Positions 46,143-55,294 of a stretch of DNA of 64,000 nt are shown one piece after another. A program made the position numbers and the translations under genes. The notes under the pieces were generated by a model, which worked only from the letters and a program-made list of their open reading frames with translations, was not told the DNA's origin and did no database searches. This DNA comes from JALOLG01 sp963776935 (lineage in GTDB: Bacteria; Actinomycetota; Acidimicrobiia; Acidimicrobiales; Ilumatobacteraceae): the NCBI GenBank assembly GCA_963776935.1, contig CAVZOP010000015.1:496001-560000 (forward strand), read 5' to 3'. Numbering within the stretch: the stretch's first letter is position 1; every line of letters begins with the position of its first letter.

Positions 46143-46181
46143 AGTTTCGGCGCCCCTACGACGCCCGAAACTTCATGAGTT
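46134..46181. terminator. Strong bidirectional hairpin terminator
   Basis: AACTCGTGAAGTTTCGGCG (46134-46152), a nine-base loop, then CGCCCGAAACTTCATGAGTT (46162-46181). The arms pair over about 19 positions with one mismatch and one bulge. It includes the sulfotransferase stop codon and lies between converging genes. Confidence 0.75.
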
Positions 46182-46226
46182 GGGGTTGAGAGTGGGCTGA
46201 GGGGTGGCGGTAGGGGGCGTTGGGCG

Positions 46227-48373
46227 TCAGTCGGGGGTGCTGACGGCGTTCCACTCGGGGCGGGGGTCGCCCTGCTGGTCGGCGGGGCGGACCGTGAACG
46301 TGGTGGATCCGTTGGTGACGCGCAACTCGGTCTCGGCCGACACGTCTTCGACCAACCAGAACTCGTTGCCGGCGAACGTGCAGTTGACGAAGTCGTACAG
46401 CTGCGGGTGATCGCCGGCTTCCGGCAGGCCGACCTGGGCCCTGGTCCCACCCATGAACGTCGAGTCCGATATCTCGGTGATTCGGCCGCCACGTCCGAGG
46501 TGCTTCGTAACCCGCACGGCGAACTCACTCAGCCCTGCCTGGTCGACGTACATGTTCTTGTACGTGATGGTGTCGTCGGAGTCCTTCGACGCCTTCCCCG
46601 GCAACGCCGAGACCACGACCCCGTCGTTCTTGCAGGCGTAGATGGTGCAGTCGCGGTAGGAGACGAAGTTCGCATATGCACCGGCGAAGATGCCCTGACC
46701 GCAGTGGTAGGCCGTGAAGCCGGCGACGAGCGTGCGCGGCTTGCCGTTCTGCCAGAAGTAGATCCCGCTGTGGCGGACGTTGTGGGCGATGTTGCCCTCG
46801 AACGTCCACGTGTTGTCGTCGCGCGACAGTGACGGCCAGTTGTAGCCGGCCGACGATTCGGCGCCGCCCTCCACGCCGGTCGCGACACAGCCTCTGGCGA
46901 TGTTGCCGTCGCCGGCACCCATCAGGAACCCGGTGAGGTTGAACTTGCTGTTGCCGCCACTCTTGACGAAGCTGGCGACACACCGCTCGTAGACGATGTC
47001 GTGCGACGGGACCAGGTCGCGTCCGCCGCCGTCGAGGCTGAGGTCCCACCAGAACGCATCGTCCACCATGTCGTGGGCCAGGCAGTCGCGGAACGTGACG
47101 CCGTTGGACAGGTGCGACGCGAACCCGTGCCCCGTCGAGTCGGACACGGCGACACCCTCGACGATCGACCCCGCGAGCCGTCGTAGTCGGCGTGGAAGTG
47201 GATCGCGTAGCGGCCGAGGACCTCGTTCTCGCCCTGTCGTGGGCCCATGTTGCGCAGCCCGATGTGGGAGATCTGCTGCGGCCGCGGTCGTCGACAGCAT
47301 GATGACGTGTGACCGGCCCTCCGGTGTCCCACCGATGACCACGTTGCGGGTGAGGTTGAGGACTTCGGCGCGATGGGTGACGCCCGGGCGGACGGTCACC
47401 GCCGGATGGGGGTGATCGAGCGGGCGGTCGAGACCGATCCGCGCCCCGGACACGGACGTGACCGTGCGACGATCGTGGTGCTCCCAGTGGTTGTCGACGG
47501 TGACCGGCTCGGTCGGGGTGATCACCAACTCGTCGCCGACCCGCCATCCGGCGGCGGCGTCGACGTTGATCGTCGAGTCGCCCCGGTTCGCCGCACCGGT
47601 CAGGTTGGTCCACGCGGTCTTGGGCGTGCCGTGGGCGTCGAGCAGCGCCGGCGGTGACGACCCACAGCCCCACATCGGTCTCGAGCGGCTCGGCGGAGTG
47701 ACCGCCGACGAAGCGGCTCTCGTCGACGTTGACGAACTCGATCTGGTGGACGATCTGGGCGGAGGACGGACGCATCGTCAACCGGCCGGCGACGACCACG
47801 TTGCCGCTGGACGACAGGCGCCGGCTGTTCGCCGGGTCGAACGTGAGCGAACCGCCGGGCCCGATCCGCACGCCACCGACGGCGGCGTCGACGTCGAGCA
47901 TCACCGCCCGGTCGATCGACGCGGTGTCGTTCGAGCCGGGAACCCTGCCACCCCAGGTCGCCGGATCGCTCCAGCGGACGGCCTCCGAAGACCCGTCGGG
48001 CGGCTGCGTCGTCTCGACCGGCGAGGTGGTGTCGGGCGGTTGCGTGATGGGTGGTGGTCGTCGGTGGTCGGCGGTCGTCGTCGGTCGGCTGCGTCGTCGC
48101 AGTCGGCTGTGTCGTCGCAGACGGCTGTGTCGTCGTGGACGATTCCGGCTTCCGATTCCGCTCCCGCTCCTCTTTCGGCGGCTTCTCGTCCCCGGCGCCG
48201 TTCCTGCGGCCGACGCGGCCGCCGGCCTCGTCCGAGTCGTCACCGAGCGTTCGGGTGACCTGCCATCCGAGCAGGGCCAGCCCACCGAAACCGGCGATGG
48301 CGATGACCTCGCGGCGCGGGTAGGAGCGCTTCTCGGGCTCACGATCATCGGGAACGGGTGGTGTTTCTGCCAT
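46227..48373 (-). CDS. Exported G8-domain/parallel beta-helix protein, CEMIP-like (about four frameshifts)
   Basis: About 715 codons from ATG 48373. A basic stretch and one membrane helix (REVIAIAGFGGLALLGWQV) are followed by a Thr/Gln/Pro-rich linker made of TTQP-type repeats. A G8 domain then begins WSDPATWGGRVPGSNDTASI and runs to GGVRIGPGGSLTFDPANSRR. The beta-helix part includes QISHIGLRNMGPRQGENEV and the hallmark LGRYAIHFHADYDGS, then GHGFASHLSNGVTFRDCLAH and NGKPRTLVAGFTAYHCGQGI. Breaks lie near 48050, 47670, 47300 and 47185. This architecture resembles human CEMIP/TMEM2, which act in hyaluronan breakdown, and it suggests an extracellular, membrane-tethered glycan-binding or glycan-cleaving protein. 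Catalysis is not shown. Confidence 0.8.
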
Positions 48374-48507
48374 CGCTGAACCTCAGTCCTTGTGGCCCCG
48401 TTGCACCGTCGCTGCGGCCCGCCAGACCGTATCGGCCACATCCCCAGAAAACGCAGAAAGTGTTCGAGTCATCACTAAACCGATTCGACTCCGAAACCAG
48501 TTCGACA

Positions 48508-48513
48508 CGTCAA
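48508..48513 (-). promoter_or_regulatory. Candidate -35 box upstream of the G8 gene
   Basis: Read on the minus strand, TTGACG lies about 140 bp before the G8 start, in the more AT-rich 149-bp gap (48374-48522) after the acetyltransferase gene. No convincing -10 box follows at the right distance, so only the gap as a whole is a likely promoter region. Confidence 0.25.
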
Positions 48514-48522
48514 TGTTCGCCC

Positions 48523-49518
48523 CTAGAACAATTCCACATCTCCGAGGCCGAGGTGCCATCGCCCCGGCTCCGGAATCGTCACCAGACCGAGATCGCGGCA
48601 CACGAGGATCGGTCCCCGACCGAGAAGTGGCACGAACCGGGCCCTCGGCAGGTGGTCGCCGAGGCGGACGGCGTAGTCGGCGCGGGTGGCTCGGAGCACC
48701 TGACCGAGGAGTCGCCGGGTCACCCTGGCGTCACCGCCCGGAACGAGCTCTTCGCACACCGCCGCCTCGACCGCCGGACCGCGCCGGCGCAAGCGGAAGA
48801 CGACGAGCCCATCGCCCGGCCCGTCGACCGCCAGCGCCCGGTACCCCAGTGGCTCGAAGCCATACCGCCAGGCGAGGTACGCCGCCGACCTGTTCGTTGA
48901 CAACCCGGATCGGGAGCCCGTGTCGAGGAGCGTCCCGAGCAGCGCCTCGACGGCGGCGGCGTCGGCGAACGCCTCGGCGGCCGGCACGCCGACGGTGCTG
49001 GGGATCGACCACTTGTCGGCGGCGGTCCGGGCGCGGGCGATCCGGCCGAGCGCCGGCAACGAGCGGGGCCGGGCCAGCACGGGCAGGCGGCGCACCGGTC
49101 GCCACCCCATCGCCAGGTAGCCGGGCCGGCTGCGCTCGTTGGGCGTGTTGAACACGAACGCCACCCCGTCGTCGCGCAGGGCGTCGAGCGCATGCTGGGT
49201 CAGGCCGCCGAAGACGCCGCGGCCTCGATGATCAGGATGGGTGGCGGTGTCGACCGCTCGCACTGCCTTCACGGGCTGCCCGTCGACGAAGAACTCCCAG
49301 CGCATGAACGTGCGGAAGCCGACGACGCGGTCGCCGACGGTGGCGACCCACGCAGGCGAGACGCCGAACGCGTTCTCGTGGTGCTTCCACGCGAAGAGGC
49401 GGGCGTGCAGGTCGTCGGGTTGCCAGCCGAGCGAGGCTCCGAGCAGGTCGAGCACGACCGCCTCGTCGGTCGGCTCGTAGCGCCGCACTTCGAAGTCGGC
49501 GACGCTCGAGCTCGTCAT
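48523..49518 (-). CDS. GNAT-family acetyltransferase (Eis-like N-terminal fold)
   Basis: 331 aa from ATG 49518 (ATGA overlap with the upstream sulfotransferase). The acetyl-CoA-binding core is seen in FEVRRYEPTDEAVVLDLLGA, WVATVGDRVVGFRTFMRWEF and the pyrophosphate loop DTATHPDHRGRGVFGGLTQH (R-G-R-G). FVFNTPNERSRPGYLAMGWR is typical of Eis-like and other GNATs with a second domain. The C-terminal half (LAWRYGFEPLGYRALAVDG ...) is a second, less conserved module. It may acetylate an amino sugar or aminoacyl substituent of the glycan. It could replace the missing PglD-type step, but PglD is a different fold, so this is a guess. Confidence 0.8.
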   Translation of the reverse strand: MTSSSVADFEVRRYEPTDEAVVLDLLGASLGWQPDDLHARLFAWKHHENAFGVSPAWVATVGDRVVGFRTFMRWEFFVDGQPVKAVRAVDTATHPDHRGRGVFGGLTQHALDALRDDGVAFVFNTPNERSRPGYLAMGWRPVRRLPVLARPRSLPALGRIARARTAADKWSIPSTVGVPAAEAFADAAAVEALLGTLLDTGSRSGLSTNRSAAYLAWRYGFEPLGYRALAVDGPGDGLVVFRLRRRGPAVEAAVCEELVPGGDARVTRRLLGQVLRATRADYAVRLGDHLPRARFVPLLGRGPILVCRDLGLVTIPEPGRWHLGLGDVELF

Positions 49519-50538
49519 CGGCGGCCGACCTGGCGGGCGACGACACGCGCTCCCGCCACCGCCTGGACCCACGACCGGGACGCGCGGTCGGCGACGACGT
49601 GGCACCGCGCCGTCGCCCGCCGGCGGACCGACGGCGGCACCGCGCTGCATCCGTAGCCCAGCTCCTCGAGCAGCCCTCCGGCGATCGCTTCGAACCGCGC
49701 CACGTCGGCCGCCGGCATCTCCCGGCGCCAGTCGCGCAGGCCGGGTGTCGGCGGGAGCAGCAACCGGCTGTGGGCTCCGGGGAACCGCGTCGCGGCGATC
49801 ACCTCGGCGGCCCGCTCGTGGTGATGCAGGACGCCGTCGTCCCACTCGAGGTCGAGGAACGCGCAGAGCTCGCGCAGGACCCGTTCCGGATCGGTGACGA
49901 GATCTTCGTAGCGGACCTCGCGGTAGCGATCGGGACCGAGGCGCTCACCGTCGCGCCTCCCACGAAGCACGCTGCGCCGCCACCGCATCGCCGCGTCCTC
50001 GACCGTGGTCGGGCCCCAACCCACGCTCCGGTAGGACAGCGCGACGTCGCGCCCGTCGCGGACGACGTGCACGAAGCGCGCCTCGGGGAACAACCGGCCG
50101 AGGCGGCGCAGGTGCAGGACGTGCATCGGGGTCTTGTCGGCGTAGCGCGGCTTGCCGCGCTGCGCGGCGGCCAGGGAGTACAGCTCGCGGATCGTGTCGG
50201 CGAACGACGTCGGGAACCGCATCCGTGAGCGCCGCCCTGGCCTCGGGCTCGGTGATCGGCCACCGGCGGAACGACGAATCGGCGACGATCAGGTCGGCGC
50301 ACCTGGCGGCGTCGAAGCGGCGCGGCCAGCCGTACTGCAACGCGTAGTGCGGCCGCGCGTAGCGGATGATGAACGCCACTTCGTCGGGGACTGCGACGTC
50401 GCGGTGGGCGTCGAACATCGCCCGCAACAGCGTCGTCCCCGACCGTCCGCAACCGACGAAGAACGGGAACGGCGGAGGGTCCGACACGGCGGCCGCCGCA
50501 GTTCCCACGTTGATCGGCCCAGTCATCGGCGCAGTCAT
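49515..50538 (-). CDS. Sulfotransferase, Sulfotransfer_3-like (one frameshift)
   Basis: About 341 codons from ATG 50538. PAPS loop FFVGCGRSGTTLLRAMFDAH (about 25-44). The frame breaks near 50215; the downstream part has AQRGKPRYADKTPMHVLHLR, FVHVVRDGRDVALSYRSVGW, REVRYEDLVTDPERVLRELC and LLPPTPGLRDWRREMPAADV. The last segment is almost the same as in the protein at 41.0-42.0 kb, so these two are close paralogues. It is joined by ATGA overlaps to the glycosyltransferase gene upstream (50538-50535) and the acetyltransferase gene downstream. Confidence 0.87.
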
Positions 50539-51557
50539 CGGCCGGCGGAGCCCTGCGCCGATCGCTTGGCACGGCGCCGGACCGGGGCCAGGAGGCGGTG
50601 ACGACGAACACGGGCGACCGGGCCCCGCTCGTACCAGCTGCGGCCCTCGACCGAGCGGAGCAGCCGCCGCGCCAGCGGCGGGTCCGGCAAGCCCTCGTAG
50701 TCGAGCGCGCCGAGCTCGGCGCGCTGCCGGTTGAAGGCGTCGATGAGCGGGTTGAGGGCACGGTTCCGTGACCGGTAGACGAACCCGGCCGCATCCATCT
50801 CGTTGTGGTAGTGGAGCACGAACGGAGGCGTGACCTCGTGGGCGAACAGGGGATGCACGGTCACCGTCGTCGACAGGTTGGCGGCCACCGGCAGCCGCAC
50901 CACCGGGATGCCGTCGCCGGCCACGGCGAGTGCCAGGGACAGCTGGTTGGTCCAGTGGCGCTCCTTGGCCGGCACGATGTCGGGCCGGCTCTCGTACACG
51001 TCGAGGACGTCGAAGATCCGCTTCGTCCAGCTCTCGCGCAGCTGGTCACAGCGGTCGCGGGGGACGGCGATGACCCCGCTGTTGTAGTACGGGTACGTGA
51101 CCTGGGCGGTGCTCGTCATCACCGCCGATCGGCTCGGTTCGGGGATGCCGAGCACGGCGAACAGCTCACGCCAGCACTCCGGCGGGTACGGGTCGCGGTT
51201 CTCGGGCTTGATCGCCACCGCCTCGGGGTGGGCGTAGCAGCTGATGTCGCCGACGACGATCGTGTCGGTGTCGAGGGCGAGGAGCACGTCGAAGCTGTGG
51301 GTGTCGACGAGCTCCAGCATGCGCAGCTTGTTGCTGGCCGGCGTCCGGCGATCGAAGCGGGCGACGACGCGGACCTCGGCGTCGAGCTCGGCCAGCCCCG
51401 CCTCGTACCGCGCGTCGACGCTGTCGACGAAGTTGACGACGACGGGCGCGCCGGAGAGTTGGCCCCCGAACTGGCGCACCGACAGCACCAGGTTGTACGC
51501 CTCCTGGTACCAGCGGTCCCCGTTCTCCGCGACACAGGACACGAGTAACCCGCCCAC
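50535..51557 (-). CDS. Nucleotide-sugar-transferase-like (GT-A) protein
   Basis: 340 aa from GTG 51557. GT-A-like features: GGLLVSCVAENGDRWYQEAY at the N-terminus and the DxD motif in VLLALDTDTIVVGDISCYAH (about 105-124). PYYNSGVIAVPRDRCDQLRE and HWTNQLSLALAVAG follow, as in GT8-type or nucleotide-diphospho-sugar transferase families. FVLHYHNEMDAAGFVYRSRN lies toward the end. It is transcribed before a sulfotransferase and an acetyltransferase with four-base overlaps, so it probably adds a residue that they modify. It is divergent from the NodB gene (59-bp gap). The exact family is uncertain. Confidence 0.72.
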   Translation of the reverse strand: MGGLLVSCVAENGDRWYQEAYNLVLSVRQFGGQLSGAPVVVNFVDSVDARYEAGLAELDAEVRVVARFDRRTPASNKLRMLELVDTHSFDVLLALDTDTIVVGDISCYAHPEAVAIKPENRDPYPPECWRELFAVLGIPEPSRSAVMTSTAQVTYPYYNSGVIAVPRDRCDQLRESWTKRIFDVLDVYESRPDIVPAKERHWTNQLSLALAVAGDGIPVVRLPVAANLSTTVTVHPLFAHEVTPPFVLHYHNEMDAAGFVYRSRNRALNPLIDAFNRQRAELGALDYEGLPDPPLARRLLRSVEGRSWYERGPVARVRRHRLLAPVRRRAKRSAQGSAGR

Positions 51558-51616
51558 CCGCGAATGGTACCCCTGACGCTGCGGCACGGCGTCAGCTGGG
51601 TGTCTAACGTGGAGCG

Positions 51617-52450
51617 ATGGCGGGCGCACGGGAGGCATCGCAAGCGGCGGTAAAGGCCACCTCGGTCCTGGCCGACCAGGTGTGGCGGCCGGCGCGCGGC
51701 GTCGTGATCCTGCTCTACCACCGGGTCGGTGCGCGGACACCGACCGCCGTCGATCTCCCCACCGCGTTGTTCGACGAGCAGATGGCCTGGCTCGCGTCGC
51801 AGCGGCTGCAGGTTGGTATCGACGATGCCCTCACGTCGCTCGCCGCGACCACATCGGATGCTGCGCCGTCCGACCCCGATCCGGTCGTGGTGACGTTCGA
51901 CGACGGCACCGCCGATCTCGTGGACGTCGTACTGCCGATCCTGTCCCACCATCGGATCCCGGCCGTGTTCTACCTGGCGACCGATTTCATCGAGCACTCC
52001 CGCCCGTTCCCGAACGACGGCGTGCCGCTGTCGTGGGCGGCGGTCCGCGAGGCCGTGTCGACCGGTCTCGTGACGATCGGTTCGCACACCGACACCCACG
52101 CCCTGCTCGACCGCATCGATCCTGCCGCAGCGGCCGCCGAGATCGACCGTTCGCGCCAGCTCATCGAGGACCGCGCCGGCGTGTCGGCGCTCGACTTCGC
52201 CTATCCGAAGGCGGTCGTCGGGACCCCGGAGGTCGAAGCGCTCGTGCGTGAGCGGTTCCGGTCCGCCGCGCTCGGCGGGTGCCGGCCGAACCCGTACGGT
52301 CGAACCGACCCCTACCGCCTGACCCGCTCGGCGATCCAACTGAGCGACGGCATGCGCTACTTCGAGCGCAAGGCGCGCGGCGGCATGGCCCTCGAGGACC
52401 GGCTGCGGCGAGTCGTCAACCGGCGGCGGTACGCCAACGCCGTGACATGA
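51617..52450 (+). CDS. NodB-type polysaccharide deacetylase
   Basis: 277 aa, intact. Classical carbohydrate esterase 4 motifs: VVILLYHRVG at the N-terminus, PVVVTFDDGTADLVDVVLPI with the catalytic DD (about 94-96), the metal-binding TIGSHTDTHALLDRI, and LDFAYPKAVVGTPEVEAL. It is a different subtype from the deacetylase at 40.05 kb, which lacks TFDDG. No signal peptide is evident, so it probably acts before export. Its last 94 bases overlap the opposing glycosyltransferase reading, whose true end is uncertain. Confidence 0.88.
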   Translation: MAGAREASQAAVKATSVLADQVWRPARGVVILLYHRVGARTPTAVDLPTALFDEQMAWLASQRLQVGIDDALTSLAATTSDAAPSDPDPVVVTFDDGTADLVDVVLPILSHHRIPAVFYLATDFIEHSRPFPNDGVPLSWAAVREAVSTGLVTIGSHTDTHALLDRIDPAAAAAEIDRSRQLIEDRAGVSALDFAYPKAVVGTPEVEALVRERFRSAALGGCRPNPYGRTDPYRLTRSAIQLSDGMRYFERKARGGMALEDRLRRVVNRRRYANAVT

Positions 52451-53614
52451 CACGCCGCGCGCGTCGCGCCGCGGCGGTAGGTGTCGAGCACGATCTCGAC
52501 GATGCGGCGCTCGTCGAAGCCGGCCCGGGCCTTGGCGACGGCGGCGGCGCCCATCGCGGCCCGGCGCGCCTCGTCCTCGCCGAGGTCCCGAATGGCTGCG
52601 GCGAGCGCCACGGGCGAGCGGAGGGGCACGAGGATCCCGGTCACACCGTCGTCGACGACCTGCCGGCAGCCGCGGATGTCGGTCGCCACCGTCGCCAGCC
52701 CGGAGGCGGCGGCCTCCATCGCCGCGCGCGGGAACCCCTCGCGGTGCGAGGGCAGCACGAACACGTCCATGCCGCGGTACAGCAGATCGATGTCGTCGCG
52801 CAGCCCCAGGAACCGGACGCCCGCATCCGATGCCCGCGCGCACCTGCTCGGACGTGAGGGCGTCTGGTTTGTCGGGATCGTGGGGGCCGATCACGACCAC
52901 GAGGTAACGGTCGCCGAGGGTCCGGGCGGCCTCGATCAGCTCGAGGTGCCCCTTCTCCGCCACCAGTCGCCCGACGGTGCCGACCACCACCTGGTCGGGC
53001 GCTGCTCCGAGCTCCAGCCGCGCCCGTTCCCGCTCGTCGGGGCCGGTCGGCGGGCGGAAGCGGCCGAGGTCGACGCCGTTGCCGAGCAGGAACGTGCGGC
53101 GCCGCGAGTTCAGCCGCCACCGCACGAGCAGCGCCAGATCCTCGGGGTTCTGGACCAGCTCGGCGTCGGAGAAGCGGGCGGCGATGCCCTCGAGCGCGAG
53201 CACGGCGGCGCGTCGGGCGCGCTTGCCGTCGCCGATGTACAGACCGTGGTTCGTGTTCACCACGACCGGCACCCCGGCGAGCCGTCCGACGACGCGGCCG
53301 TAGATACCGGGCTTGGGGTTGTGGGTGTGGACGACGTCGAAGCGCTCCGACCGCAGGATCCGCCACAGGTCGACCGCGGCCCGCACGTCGGCGGCCACGT
53401 TCCACCCGCGGGTCGACGACGGCAGGGCGATGTGGCGGACGCCGTCGCGCTCGAGCGCCTCGACCCAGGGCCCGGGAGCGCTGATCCCGACCACCTCGCC
53501 ACCCTCGCCGAGCACGGCCAGCAGTTGCGGGCGCAACAGGTACCACAGCGACGAGTCGACGGTTGTGACATGGGCGACGCGGATCGGGGCGCGCGCGGTG
53601 GGGGCGCCGGTCAC
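52357..53614 (-). CDS. Glycosyltransferase family 4 (one frameshift, 3' end uncertain)
   Basis: About 418 codons from GTG 53614 (GTGA overlap). IRVAHVTTVDSSLWYLLRPQ, DVVHTHNPKPGIYGRVVGRL and VVVNTNHGLYIGDGKRARRA are typical of the acceptor side of capsular GT4 proteins. TFLLGNGVDLGRFRPP, VVGTVGRLVAEKGHLELIEA and VVVIGPHDPDKPDALTSEQV form the donor side. The frame breaks near 52835; then VRFLGLRDDIDLLYRGMDVF and PSHREGFPRAAMEAAASGLA follow. Beyond LDTYRRGATRAACHV (about 52450) the sequence is Arg-rich and overlaps the deacetylase gene, so the real stop may be near 52423-52450. Confidence 0.85.
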
Positions 53615-54593
53615 GTCGTGGCCCGGTCCTGTACGAACACCGCCGCGTCGTAGCGCAGCATCACGACTCCGTCGCGCCATCCGTCGGCGGTGGCCGTCGA
53701 GGGGCGACCGACGCAGGTCCTCGAGGATCCAGCGCGGGAAGTCGGCACCTGCCTCGCGCGAGAGCGGGAAGCCGCCGCCGAAGCGGGCATTGAGCTCGAT
53801 GATCGCCAGCCGGCCGGACGTGTCGTCGACGAAGACCTGGATCGTCGAGCGCGCCGAACGGCCCGGGCAACGCCGCGCACACATCCGCGGCCAACTGCTC
53901 GAGCGTCGGCGAGCGGACGGTGATCGCCTTCGACACCTCGCCGGCACGGACCTCGATGCGACGTCGGGGCACGGCGCAGACGCACGCACCCGTCCGATCG
54001 ACGAGGACGTCGATCGTGTGCTCGCGGCCGGCCGCGACCGTCTGGACGACGACCTCTCCGACGCGCGCCGCGACGTCGAGCTCGGCGGTGTCGTTCACGA
54101 CGGCCACGCCGTGTGCCGCACTCCCGAACCGGGGCTTGACCATGAGCGGGAAGGGCCATGACGCCGGATCGTCGCGGACGGTGGCGACGGTTGCCTGTCG
54201 GACCGTGGGAAAGTCGTGAGCCACCAGCCAGTCGTGGGTCGCCACCTTGTCGGCCGCGATCGCGACGACGGCGGGGGCCGAGACCGCCACCGTCGTTCCG
54301 ACCGCGGCCAGCTCGGCGCTGGCGGCCGCCAACACCGGCAACTCGGGATCGATCGTCGGTACGACGAGGTCGACCCGTTCTTCGGCACACAGCTCGACCA
54401 GGCGCGGGACGAAGGCGGGATCCGAACATGCCGGCACGTCGTACCCGGCGTCGGCGCTGTGGCGGGCGCTGGAGTACCACGACTGGTCGGTGGCGACGAC
54501 CCGGCCGTCGAGCCCGAGGTCGTCCAGCGCCTGGCGGAAGCCCCGCAGCAACTCGACCCGCCGCCCTGCCGACGACACCAGGACGGTGGTCAT
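53611..54593 (-). CDS. ATP-grasp ligase (two frameshifts)
   Basis: About 327 codons from ATG 54593, overlapping the upstream stop (ATGA). The N-terminal domain begins TTVLVSSAGRRVELLRGFRQ with VDLVVPTIDPELPVLAAASA. The ATP-grasp core has AADKVATHDWLVAHDFPTVR, FPLMVKPRFGSAAHGVAVVN and, after a break near 53855, IQVFVDDTSGRLAIIELNAR (metal-binding E-x-N). RFGGGFPLSREAGADFPRW follows, and the end GWRDGVVMLRYDAAVFVQDR is reached through a second break near 53705. It resembles carbamoyl-phosphate-synthase-like/PylC-like ligases found in polysaccharide loci, which form amide bonds to carboxylates such as uronic acids. The substrate is unknown. Confidence 0.82.
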
Positions 54594-55195
54594 TCGTGCC
54601 GGGCGGGGAGCTGGGCCATCGTCGCGTGCCCGGCCCCTGAGATGCCGCTGCGACGCACCACCACCGGGATCGTCCCGGCGAGGATCCGCACGTCGAGGGC
54701 GAGCGAGCGGTGGTCGACGTACCAGGCATCGAGCTCGAGGCGGGCGTCCCAACCGATCGCGTTGCGCCCGTTGATCTGGGCCCAGCCGGTGATGCCGGGG
54801 CGGACATCCAGCCGCCGCCGCTGACGATCGGTGTACCGGTCGACATAGCGGACGGGCAGGGGGCGAGGTCCGACGACGGCCATGTCGCCGCGCAGGACGT
54901 TGACGAGTGACGGCAGCTCGTCGATGCTCGTCGACCGCAGGAACCGGCCGAGCGGCGTGATGCGGGCACCGTCGGCGTCCGGCGCCGTCTCGCCCTCGCG
55001 CAGCGGCCGCATCGAGCGCAGCTTCAGCAGCTCGAACGGTTCACCGTCACGACCGGCGCGGGCGTGCCGGAACAGGATCGGGCGACCCATCTTGAACCGG
55101 ATCGCGAGTGCCGCCAATGCGAGAATGGGTGCCGTGATCGTCAGCACCGCGACGGCGATCACCACGTCGAGTAGGCGGCGAACCGCGCGGCTCAT
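54590..55195 (-). CDS. Initiating phospho-sugar transferase (PglC/bacterial sugar transferase)
   Basis: 201 aa from ATG 55195, the length of monotopic PglC-type enzymes; a longer in-frame start at 55246 is less likely. A re-entrant membrane helix is VVIAVAVLTITAPILALAAL, followed by the signature GRPILFRHARAGRDGEPFEL, KLRSMRP, FLRSTSIDELPSLVNVLRGD (catalytic D-E, about 95-115), VVGPRPLPVRY and RPGITGWAQINGRN. It transfers a sugar-1-phosphate from a UDP-sugar to undecaprenyl phosphate, so it probably starts the polymer. With the PglF-like dehydratase and DegT transaminase, the first sugar may be a bacillosamine-type residue. It leads a PglC-ATP-grasp-GT4 operon joined by ATGA and GTGA overlaps. 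Confidence 0.93.
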   Translation of the reverse strand: MSRAVRRLLDVVIAVAVLTITAPILALAALAIRFKMGRPILFRHARAGRDGEPFELLKLRSMRPLREGETAPDADGARITPLGRFLRSTSIDELPSLVNVLRGDMAVVGPRPLPVRYVDRYTDRQRRRLDVRPGITGWAQINGRNAIGWDARLELDAWYVDHRSLALDVRILAGTIPVVVRRSGISGAGHATMAQLPARHE

Positions 55196-55294
55196 CGGTG
55201 CCTCCGTGCGCCCGGCCCCCGACGACTGAACCTTCCAGCCCGCCACGGTCGCTCAGTCTTCCGCATCGCCGCGCGATGTGCCAATGTTCCGGGC

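Noticed and set aside
51119..53989. A 956-codon minus-strand open frame spanning ATP-grasp, GT4, deacetylase and transferase regions
   Set aside because: It is a chance joining of correct-frame pieces with antisense sequence. The real genes are resolved by their motifs and stop-start overlaps.
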